DNA of 34,797 nucleotides. Source: Myxococcales bacterium (GTDB lineage Bacteria; Myxococcota_A; Polyangia; Polyangiales; Polyangiaceae). The notes below the pieces were generated by a model, which was given only the letters and a program-made list of their open reading frames with translations, did not search any database and had not been told where the DNA came from. The translations under genes were made by a program, and so were the position numbers. Location of the stretch: contig PLYU01000183.1 in NCBI GenBank assembly GCA_003153495.1, forward strand, positions 1 to 34,797, given 5' to 3'. How positions within the stretch are numbered: position 1 is the stretch's first letter; each line of letters opens with the position of its first letter. Shown here piece by piece: positions 27,686 to 34,797 of this stretch.

Positions 27686-28704
27686 CGTCCCGCGCCGGAA
27701 GCCTGCTGGGGGCGGTCTTGCTACTCGCCACGGCCTGCGCACAAGGCCCGGCCCTGCGGGGCCGTATCCTCGGGTTGACGGCCACAGTGAGCGACGCCGA
27801 GAAGAACGGCGCGATGACCTGTGCGCCGCGCGAGCTCGCGGTCGCGAAGTCTCAGCTCGAGTTCGCACGCATCGACCTGGACCAGGGGCAGTTCTCCAAC
27901 GCCGAAGCACATCTCGCGAAGGCAGAGCCGAACGCCCAGGCGGCGCTCTCGTTGAGCCCCGCCGACCGATGCACCTCTCGCGAGTTCGTGGAGGTCGCCT
28001 CGAAGCCCGTCGACAAGGACACCGACGGAGACGGGATCCCCGACTCCAGGGACCAGTGCCTTCTCGAGCCGGAAGACAAGGACGGTTACCTCGACGACGA
28101 CGGGTGTCCGGACGTCGACAACGACGCCGACGGGATCCCCGACGACAAGGACAAGTGCCCGAACGACCCCGAAGACTTCGACGGCTACCAGGACGACGAC
28201 GGGTGCCCCGATCCGGACAACGACGGCGACTCGGTCCTCGACGTGGACGACTTCTGCCCGAACACCCCGGGCGTACCCGGCGGCGACAAGCCCGGCTGTC
28301 CGAAGAAGAACTCGCTCGTCGTCGTGACCGAGAGGGAGATCCGCATCTCCCAGCAGATCCAGTTCGAGTTCAACAAGGCCGTCATCAAGCCCGGCATCAG
28401 CTACAAGATCCTCGACGAGGTCGCGGGCGTGCTTCAGGACAACCCGAAGATCACGATCGATGTGCAGGGGCACACCGACAACGTCGGCGCGGACGCCTAC
28501 AACATGAAGCTCTCCCAGGCCCGGGCCGACGCCGTGCGGGCGTACCTGGTGGCCCACGGCGTGCCGCCGTCGCGCCTCGACTCGAAGGGATACGGGTTCC
28601 ATCAGCCGCTCGTGCCCAACTCGAGCGACGCGAACAGGGCGCTGAACCGTCGGGTACAATTCATACGCACCGAGTCCGGGCGGACGTCGCCGTCGGATCC
28701 TTGA
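27682..28704 (+). CDS. OmpA-family protein with TSP3 repeats and N-terminal DUF4398-like region
   Basis: Lipoprotein signal LLATACAQ; DKDTDGDGIPDSRDQC..., CPDVDNDADGIPDDKDKCPNDPEDFDGYQDDDG; OmpA domain IQFEFNKAVIKPGISYKILDEVAGVL...VQGHTDNVGADAYNMKLSQARADAV. Confidence 0.93.
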   Translation: MTSRAGSLLGAVLLLATACAQGPALRGRILGLTATVSDAEKNGAMTCAPRELAVAKSQLEFARIDLDQGQFSNAEAHLAKAEPNAQAALSLSPADRCTSREFVEVASKPVDKDTDGDGIPDSRDQCLLEPEDKDGYLDDDGCPDVDNDADGIPDDKDKCPNDPEDFDGYQDDDGCPDPDNDGDSVLDVDDFCPNTPGVPGGDKPGCPKKNSLVVVTEREIRISQQIQFEFNKAVIKPGISYKILDEVAGVLQDNPKITIDVQGHTDNVGADAYNMKLSQARADAVRAYLVAHGVPPSRLDSKGYGFHQPLVPNSSDANRALNRRVQFIRTESGRTSPSDP

Positions 28705-28845
28705 CGTCGCCAGGGGGGGAGGACGCCACTCTCGGCCCTGCGCGGGGAGCGCCCGGCAGTATTGCGAGCGCGTCTCCGAGCGCGATTCCCCCTACCGGGG
28801 GGCGCATCCTGCGCCTATGCTCGCCGCCCGCCGGAGGAATACGAC

Positions 28846-30672
28846 GTGCAACGAAACGTTTTCGCCACCACTGCTCGACGGTCCGCGTGGTGGCTCGTCC
28901 TGGTCATCACGACCCTGATCGCCGCGCCCGCGCTCGCGGCGGACGCCAAAGTCGAGAAGGCCGCGCAGGCGCTCCAGAAGAAGGCCATCGAGGAAGACAA
29001 CCTCAACCTCGCCTACCCCGCGGCGATCAAGAAGCTCGAATCGGCGGTGTCGAAGTGCGGCGCCAGCAAGTGCGGGGCGTCGCTGAAGGCCTCCTTGCTT
29101 CGCGATCTGGGCGCGATGCAGGTTCTCGGCGGGAGCGCGGACGAGGGGAAGGCCAACTTCGCGCAAGCGCTCGGGCTCGATGCCTCCATCGATCTCGACC
29201 CGGCCTACAAGAACCCGACGCTCCAGGGTGTCTGGAACGAGGTGAAGAAGAAGGGCGGCGGCGGCGGTTCCGCCGGAGCGAGCGTCCCGGCAGGCCCGCA
29301 GCCGTCGGGGGACTTCGTGCATACGCCCCCGACCGAGGCGCTCGTCCGCACGCCCGTGCCCATCTACGTCGAGTACCCCGGCACCGAGGACATCGCGAAG
29401 GTCGTCGCCAAGTACAAGGGCTCGGGCATGACCGAGTGGAAGTCACTCGAGCTTCAGAAGATGGACACCGGCTTCGGCGCTCTCGTTCCCTGCAAAGACG
29501 TGCCGCAGGGGCTGATGCAGTACTACGTCCAGGGCTTCAACGACCGGGACGATCCCGTTGCGACCTCCGGCAGCCGCAACAAGCCGTTCAGCGTCTCGGT
29601 GAAGGCGCAGATCGACGGCTCGCCGTCCAGCCTGCCCGGTCAGGAGCCGCCAACCCAGTGCGCGGACGTTGCCGGGACGGGGTCCGAATGTCCCCCGGAT
29701 TTCCCCGGCTGCGGCGGCGGGCCGAAGAAGGAGGCCGGCGAGGATTGCGAGAAGAGCGACGAGTGCAAGAGCGAGTCGTGCTCCGAGGGCAGGTGCCTGG
29801 AGAAGAAGGCCGGCGGCGAGGGTTGCCAGGCGGACAGCGACTGCAGCAGCGGCAGCTGCTCGGGCGGGAAATGCACCGGCAAGAAGGCCGAAGGGGAGGA
29901 CTGCGAGTCGGACGACGAGTGCGACAGCGGCCGCTGCAAGACGAACAAGTGCACCAGCGCGTCGGGGAGCGGCAAGGCACCCAAGGTCTGGCTGGGCGTG
30001 GGGCTGCAGCTCGACGTCTACTCGCTGCCGAGCGCCACCGACGTCTGCGTGCTGAATCAATCGGGGAAGGGCCCGGTCACGCCGAACAACGCCGCGGGGT
30101 ACAGCTGCGTCAACTCGTCCAACAAGAACTTCCCGGGGTCTGACTCGGCGACGAACGCGTTGATTGCGCACACGTCTGTCGGCGCCGGCGATCAGGTCCA
30201 GGGCGGGTTCAAGCTCGGCAACCTGCGCATCCTGGCGAGCCTCGACTACGCGCTCGGGGGCAACGTCATGCTCGGCGCGCGCGCGGGGTACGTGCTGTTC
30301 ACCGACCCCGCGACCGCAAGCCCAGGGGCCGCGTTCGCGCCCATCCACCTGGAGGCGCGGCTCACGTATCTGCTCGGCAAGGGGGCGGTCTCCAAGAAGG
30401 GAATGTCCCCGATGTTCTTCGCCGGTCTCGGCGCCGGTGAGTTCGATGCCTACGTGCCGGTCAAGGTCTACTCGACCAGCGGGGAAATGAAGGCGGAGAA
30501 CGCGTGGCTCACCGCCGGACCGGTGTTCCTCAGCGGCGGAGGCGGTCTGCGCTACCTGCTCGGGAAGAAGACGGCGTTCACCGCTGCGCTCCGGCTCGAA
30601 GGGGCCCTCGGCGGCGCCGCCGGGTTTCTGTTCGGGGTCGCGCCCGAGGCGGGGCTCCAGTTCGGCCTGTGA
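28846..30672 (+). CDS. Secreted/outer-membrane protein with Cys-rich tandem repeats and C-terminal beta-rich region
   Basis: Signal peptide (WWLVLVITTLIAAPALAADA); three Cys-rich modules around 29740-29960; Gly/aromatic-rich C-terminus. GTG start with upstream GGAGGA inferred. Confidence 0.7.
   Translation: MQRNVFATTARRSAWWLVLVITTLIAAPALAADAKVEKAAQALQKKAIEEDNLNLAYPAAIKKLESAVSKCGASKCGASLKASLLRDLGAMQVLGGSADEGKANFAQALGLDASIDLDPAYKNPTLQGVWNEVKKKGGGGGSAGASVPAGPQPSGDFVHTPPTEALVRTPVPIYVEYPGTEDIAKVVAKYKGSGMTEWKSLELQKMDTGFGALVPCKDVPQGLMQYYVQGFNDRDDPVATSGSRNKPFSVSVKAQIDGSPSSLPGQEPPTQCADVAGTGSECPPDFPGCGGGPKKEAGEDCEKSDECKSESCSEGRCLEKKAGGEGCQADSDCSSGSCSGGKCTGKKAEGEDCESDDECDSGRCKTNKCTSASGSGKAPKVWLGVGLQLDVYSLPSATDVCVLNQSGKGPVTPNNAAGYSCVNSSNKNFPGSDSATNALIAHTSVGAGDQVQGGFKLGNLRILASLDYALGGNVMLGARAGYVLFTDPATASPGAAFAPIHLEARLTYLLGKGAVSKKGMSPMFFAGLGAGEFDAYVPVKVYSTSGEMKAENAWLTAGPVFLSGGGGLRYLLGKKTAFTAALRLEGALGGAAGFLFGVAPEAGLQFGL
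29740..29964 (+). repeat. Three tandem Cys-rich coding modules (about 78 bp each)
   Basis: GEDCEKSDECKSESCSEGRCLEKKAG / GEGCQADSDCSSGSCSGGKCTGKKAE / GEDCESDDECDSGRCKTNKCTSASG. Confidence 0.8.
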
Positions 30673-30680
30673 ACGGCGAG

Positions 30681-30705
30681 GCGTTCGTGCAAGTGGCACG
30701 AACGC
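30681..30705. terminator. Perfect 10-bp stem / 5-nt loop hairpin just after a stop codon
   Basis: GCGTTCGTGC-AAGTG-GCACGAACGC, starting 9 bp after TGA at 30670-30672; no T-tract. Confidence 0.5.
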
Positions 30706-30786
30706 CATCGCGAAGCCCTCGCGCGCTGACCCTCGGTCCGGCCAGCAGCCGCCGGGAGGGCCGTACCCCTTCGAACGACCAACTGT

Positions 30787-30806
30787 AAAGCGTCGATTGA
30801 CGCTTT
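30787..30806. promoter_or_regulatory. Inverted repeat AAAGCGTC-GATT-GACGCTTT upstream of the reductase/MerR/diiron operon (putative operator)
   Basis: Perfect 8-bp arms with 4-bp spacer; overlaps TTGACG (30797-30802). Confidence 0.5.
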
Positions 30807-31977
30807 GCCATTCGTCCGTCACTCTGGGTGGACCTTGCTGTCGTCGCTCCGCGCTCTCAAACGCGATCTCGCCGCGATCGCGACCACCCTGGGCGCGAGC
30901 CGCCCGTCGCCCGTCGTCCAGACCACCAGGCCGGTCCCTGCGCGTGCCCACCGTCGCCTCCGCGTCGCGTCCATCGTCCGCGAGACCGCCGACGCAGTCA
31001 CCCTCGTCCTGGAGGATCCCGCCGGCGCCCCGATCCGTTTCTCGCCGGGCCAGTTCTTCACCCTGGTCGTGCCCCTCGAGGGCGAGGTCATCAAGCGGGC
31101 CTACTCTGCGTCGAGCAGCGCCGCCGATGGTCAGCGAGTGGCCGTCACGATCAAGCGCACGCCCGACGGCCGCGTGTCGAAGTACCTCGTCGAGAAAGCC
31201 CGCGCCGGAGACTCCTTCGAGGTGCTCGGTCCTTCCGGCTCCTTCACCCCGGTGCCGGCCACCCACGAGCGCCTGCTGGTCCTCGTCGGCGGAGGGAGCG
31301 GGATCACGCCGCTGCTCTCCATCACCCGGACCCTCCTCGCCACCGAGCCGGCGACGCGCATCGCCCTCGTCTACGGAAACCGCGCCCGGGAAGACGTCAT
31401 CTTCTGGGATGCCCTCGAGAGCCTCGCCACGACCCACGGCCCTCGCTTCCGGATCCGTCACGTCCTCGAGCAGCCCTCTGCCGGCTGGGCCGACCCGGCC
31501 GGTCGGCTCGACGGCGAAGCCCTCGCGCGAGAGCTCGACGCGCTCGGCGAACCGGACGGGCCCACCACCGACTATTTCCTGTGTGGCCCCGAGCCGATGA
31601 TGCGAGCCGCCCGCGCCTGCCTGGAGGGGCGCGGCGTCGCCGCGGCGCGCGTACATCAGGAGTCCTTCGCCGCTGCCCACGCCAGCGCCGCGTCGGCGCC
31701 GACCTCGCCGCAGCTCGTGACGGTGCTGATTCGCGGAGATCAGAAGCAGTTCGTGGTCGCTCCTCCGCGCACGGTGCTCGAGACGGCTCTCGACGCCGGG
31801 ATCGACATGCCCTTCTCGTGCACCGTCGGCGGCTGCGGCACGTGTCGCGTGCGGCTCGTGGAGGGGCACGTGGCCATGGAAGAGCCCAACTGTCTCACGG
31901 CCGACGAGCGCACCCAGGGCTACGTGCTGGCGTGCGTCGCGCGCCCGGCCTCGCCGTGCACCTTCGAGGTGCCGTGA
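30805..31977 (+). CDS. FAD/NAD(P)- and 2Fe-2S-binding oxidoreductase (PaaE/Hmp-like electron transfer component)
   Basis: Flavin motif KRAYSASSS, nucleotide motif VGGGSGITPLLSI, C-terminal ferredoxin motif CTVGGCGTCRVRL...VLACVARP. Start uncertain (TTG at 30805 or 30835). Confidence 0.88.
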   Translation: MPFVRHSGWTLLSSLRALKRDLAAIATTLGASRPSPVVQTTRPVPARAHRRLRVASIVRETADAVTLVLEDPAGAPIRFSPGQFFTLVVPLEGEVIKRAYSASSSAADGQRVAVTIKRTPDGRVSKYLVEKARAGDSFEVLGPSGSFTPVPATHERLLVLVGGGSGITPLLSITRTLLATEPATRIALVYGNRAREDVIFWDALESLATTHGPRFRIRHVLEQPSAGWADPAGRLDGEALARELDALGEPDGPTTDYFLCGPEPMMRAARACLEGRGVAAARVHQESFAAAHASAASAPTSPQLVTVLIRGDQKQFVVAPPRTVLETALDAGIDMPFSCTVGGCGTCRVRLVEGHVAMEEPNCLTADERTQGYVLACVARPASPCTFEVP

Positions 31978-32723
31978 TGGGCGCCGCGATCGCGGTCCCC
32001 GTCCCGGTCGACGAGTGGCCGTACAAGATGCGGGACCTGTGTCGTCTGGCCGGGATGCCGAGGCAGGCGATCCACTTCTACATCCAGCAGGGGCTCATCC
32101 CGCCCGGCCACAAGACCGGCCGCAACACGGCCCGCTACGGAGCCGTGCACGTCGAGCGCATCCGCGTCGTCAGGGAGCTCCAGAGCGAGCGGTTCATGCC
32201 CCTGAAGGCAATCCGTGCGGTGCTCGACGGCCGCGACGACGTATTCACCCCGAGCCAGCGCGCGCTCCTCCTCGAGGTCAAAGGGCGGCTCGCGTCGACC
32301 CTCGCCAGGCCCGCGGCCGGCCGACCCGGCGCCGACGCGCGCGCCCTGCTCGTGCGTCACGGCCTCGATCGACGCGACCTCGACGACCTGATCGGCGCGC
32401 GCGTCATCGAGGTCGAGCGGACCGCCCGCGGCAAGCTCCGCGTCCGCGCCGACGACGAGTGGGCCTTCGAGCTGCTGGGCAAGGTCCGGCGCGCCGGCTT
32501 CTCGCGAACGCTCGGCTTCGACGCGAAGCTGCTGCGCATCTACGCGCGCGCCGTCGCCTCGCTCGTCGACCGCGAGAAGCGCGTCATCACCGAGCGACTC
32601 GTCGGCGTCGCCCCCGAGCAGGTCGCCGGTATGCTCGAGAAGGCGATGCCGCTCGTCGACGAGTTCTTCGCCCGGTACCACGCCAACCTGGTCCGCGATT
32701 TCTTCGCCTCGATGGAGAACTGA
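31977..32723 (+). CDS. MerR family transcriptional regulator
   Basis: N-terminal YKMRDLCRLAGMPRQAIHFYIQQGLIPPGHKTGRNTARYGAVHVERIRVVRELQSERFMPLKAIRAVLDG. Confidence 0.88.
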   Translation: MGAAIAVPVPVDEWPYKMRDLCRLAGMPRQAIHFYIQQGLIPPGHKTGRNTARYGAVHVERIRVVRELQSERFMPLKAIRAVLDGRDDVFTPSQRALLLEVKGRLASTLARPAAGRPGADARALLVRHGLDRRDLDDLIGARVIEVERTARGKLRVRADDEWAFELLGKVRRAGFSRTLGFDAKLLRIYARAVASLVDREKRVITERLVGVAPEQVAGMLEKAMPLVDEFFARYHANLVRDFFASMEN

Positions 32724-32729
32724 CCGCCC

Positions 32730-33917
32730 ATGCTCGATCTCGACAAGCTCGCACACATGCTCCCGCCCCGCGTCCGGAACGCCCTCGACGCCCAGATCGA
32801 GGCACTCGGCGTCCTGACCGAGATCCGCGACCCGCGGGTGCTCGCGTCGCTCGCGCCTTCCGGAGTTCGCGGTCTGCTCCTTCATCGCGGCAAGCAAGGC
32901 GTCCCGACGCGCATCCGCGCGTCGCATTACGCGCATTTCGACTGGACGTACCCCACCGACTTCCCCGAGATGCGGATGCTCTACGATCGCGCGAAGAGCG
33001 GACAGTGGGACTCGGCGTCCCTCCCGTGGTCGACGGACGTCGACCCGATGAACCCCGAAATCCCGATCGCGCCGGACTACTTCCTCGACTTCTCGGCGCT
33101 CGAGGGGATGGGCGTGACGCTCGACGCGCGCGAGCGCCTCCAGCTCTCGCACAGCATCATCGCGTGGATGCTCTCGCAGTTCCTGCACGGCGAGCAGGGG
33201 GCGCTCTTCGCCGCCGCTCAGGTGACCGAGGCCGTGCAGTTCTTCGACGGGAAGCTCTACGGGGCCACCCAGGTCATGGACGAGGGCCGGCACGTCGAGG
33301 TGTTCCACCGGTACGTGACCGAGAAGCTCGGGAAGCTCTACCAGATCAACGACAACCTCTTCGTGATCATCGACGCGCTGATGAGCGACGGGCGCTGGGA
33401 CATGAAGTTTCTGGGCATGCAGATCATGGTCGAGGGCCTGGCCCTCGGCGCCTTCGGCACCATCTACCGGGGCACCAAGGAGCCGCTGCTCCGCCAGCTG
33501 CTCAAGATGGTCATCCAGGACGAGGCCCGCCACGTGCATTACGGCGTCCTCGCCCTGCGCGAGCACATCACCAAGTCGCTGAGCGAGAAGGAGCGCTGCG
33601 AGCGGGAGGACTGGGCCTTCGAGGTCGCGCTGCTCATGCGAAACCGGTTTCTCATGTACGAGCTCTACGAGGAGTGGTTCGAGGGGCGTATCACGCGCGC
33701 GCAGTGGCGAGAGCTCGTCCTCGGCTCACCGGGCCTCCGGGAGTTCCGCGACGTCATGTTCACCCGGCTCATGCCCAACCTCCGCGAGATCGGCCTGCTC
33801 TCTCCGCGCATCGTGCCTCACTACGAGCGCGCGGAGCTCATGAAGTACTCCGCCGGGGCCGCAGCGAACGAGCTCACCGGCGAGCAGATGATCAGCGATC
33901 TCGACCGGGTGGCGTGA
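32730..33917 (+). CDS. Ferritin-like diiron protein (putative diiron oxygenase)
   Basis: Six candidate iron ligands in two E...ExxH sets: FLHGEQGAL, MDEGRHVEVFH, MVEGLALGAFG, QDEARHVHYG. Confidence 0.75.
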   Translation: MLDLDKLAHMLPPRVRNALDAQIEALGVLTEIRDPRVLASLAPSGVRGLLLHRGKQGVPTRIRASHYAHFDWTYPTDFPEMRMLYDRAKSGQWDSASLPWSTDVDPMNPEIPIAPDYFLDFSALEGMGVTLDARERLQLSHSIIAWMLSQFLHGEQGALFAAAQVTEAVQFFDGKLYGATQVMDEGRHVEVFHRYVTEKLGKLYQINDNLFVIIDALMSDGRWDMKFLGMQIMVEGLALGAFGTIYRGTKEPLLRQLLKMVIQDEARHVHYGVLALREHITKSLSEKERCEREDWAFEVALLMRNRFLMYELYEEWFEGRITRAQWRELVLGSPGLREFRDVMFTRLMPNLREIGLLSPRIVPHYERAELMKYSAGAAANELTGEQMISDLDRVA

Positions 33918-34254
33918 CGAGCACGCACAGCCGCGCGGCCTGATCGCACGCCACGCTGCGCTCATCGAGCACGACGTACATCTCGCAGAGCGGGTGGGGA
34001 TCGGCGCACGCGGCCGACGCCGCGTAGGCGTCCTTCTGCGCGACGGCGACGGCCTCTCTCCAGCCGTTGTGGCAGCAGCCGGCGCGCGCCACCGCCGTAC
34101 AGCCGGCGTCGGCGGTGCACGCACGGAAGGCAGCCGGGACCGCGGTCGCAGGGCTCGCCGTGGGCGGCGGCGGCGCGGGCAGAGGCCCGGACGCGCTGGC
34201 GCACCCCGTCGACGTCAGAGCGGCCAGGACGACGAACCGGATGGAGGCGAGCAT
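33892..34254 (-). CDS. Small Cys-containing lipoprotein of unknown function
   Basis: Lipobox-like VVLAALTSTGCAS; several Cys in the mature region (FRACTADAGCTAVARAGCCHNGW, ACADPHPLCEMYVV). Convergent 26-bp overlap with the diiron gene. Confidence 0.6.
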   Translation of the reverse strand: MLASIRFVVLAALTSTGCASASGPLPAPPPPTASPATAVPAAFRACTADAGCTAVARAGCCHNGWREAVAVAQKDAYAASAACADPHPLCEMYVVLDERSVACDQAARLCVLVTPPGRDR

Positions 34255-34297
34255 GGCAGACGGCGTATATAGCCCGAGGAGGCCGACATGCGAGAGG

Positions 34298-34797
34298 TCA
34301 GCGCATCTCGTAGACGAGGAGCCTGCACTCGATGGGGCCGTTGTGCAGGATCCACCAGCGGTCCGGGGGCCGCCTCATGGCTCTCTCGACCTCGGGCCCT
34401 CCAGCCAGGATCGCCGCGGTGTGGCCGTTCATGGCGCGCAAGGCGCGCGCGAGCGCGCCGTAGAGCTCCCGATCGGCCTGGAGGCGCTCGCCGTACGGAG
34501 GGTTCGTGACGACGAAGCCCGGCGGCACGAGCGGCGCGAGCTCTCGGACGTCGCGCTTCTCGACGATGATCTCGACGCCCGCGGCGCGCGCGTTCTCGCG
34601 CGTCCGGTCCAGCGCCAGCGGGTCGGTGTCGCTCGCGCGCACCGGCGGCCCGTCCTTGCGCGCCGCGGCGCGAGCCCGCTCGCGGAGCTCGCGCATTCCG
34701 GCGCGCGCGGCGTCGCCGTGGTCGGCCCACCGCTCGAAGCCGAACCGGGCGCGCGACAGCCCCGGTGCGAGGCGGCGCGACCAGGCCGCCGCTTCGA
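34298..34797 (-). CDS. RlmL-type class I SAM-dependent RNA methyltransferase (N-terminus beyond window)
   Basis: Frame open to the window edge: LSRARFGFERWADHGDAARAGMRELRERA; VRASDTDPLALDRTRENARAAGV; catalytic FVVTNPPYGERL. Confidence 0.88.
   Translation of the reverse strand, partial: EAAAWSRRLAPGLSRARFGFERWADHGDAARAGMRELRERARAAARKDGPPVRASDTDPLALDRTRENARAAGVEIIVEKRDVRELAPLVPPGFVVTNPPYGERLQADRELYGALARALRAMNGHTAAILAGGPEVERAMRRPPDRWWILHNGPIECRLLVYEMR

Noticed and set aside
27447-30143. 898-aa ORF spanning DUF4398, OmpA and the Cys-rich protein
   Set aside because: Arg-rich out-of-frame shadow reading; the real genes in other frames show strong motifs.
30694-30708. TGGCACG resembling a sigma54 -24 element
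   Set aside because: The expected TTGC-type -12 element is not at the right spacing, and the sequence is part of the perfect hairpin.

Overview
This 34.8-kb GC-rich window looks like a myxobacterial or other deltaproteobacterial chromosome. It is densely coding, and I found no tRNA, rRNA, CRISPR array or transposase. Left to right it contains: (1) the 3' part of an OmpA-family protein with thrombospondin-type-3 (TSP3) repeats, then a polyprenyl glycosylphosphotransferase; (2) a minus-strand copper nitrite reductase operon, nirK (fused to cytochrome c) - nirV-like - SCO1; (3) a small Cys-rich protein, an OsmC-family protein, a site-2 protease with CBS domains and a double-FHA protein; (4) a divergently placed RHH/zinc-ribbon-like regulator behind a perfect palindrome, and a CinA N-domain protein; (5) a chemosensory operon (response regulator - cheA - cheW - cheW - HEAT-repeat protein - cheR - cheB) that runs directly into ruvB; (6) a tandem sensor pair in which the first protein has receiver-GAF-PAS-PAS-HisKA but no ATPase domain and the next is a complete histidine kinase, followed by a cupredoxin-like secreted protein and a membrane sensor-like protein; (7) trxB, a cyclic-nucleotide-binding-domain protein and lexA with an apparent SOS box; (8) a DUF4398-like/OmpA-TSP3 pair and a Cys-rich secreted protein; (9) a ferredoxin reductase - MerR regulator - ferritin-like diiron protein operon; (10) a small lipoprotein and an RlmL-type RNA methyltransferase fragment. 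The best candidates for undescribed biology are the apparent split histidine kinase, the HEAT-containing chemosensory operon coupled to ruvB, the FNR/MerR/diiron cassette with its promoter palindrome, and the RHH/zinc-ribbon regulator with its nested palindrome. All functional calls come from motifs read by eye; no database search was run.
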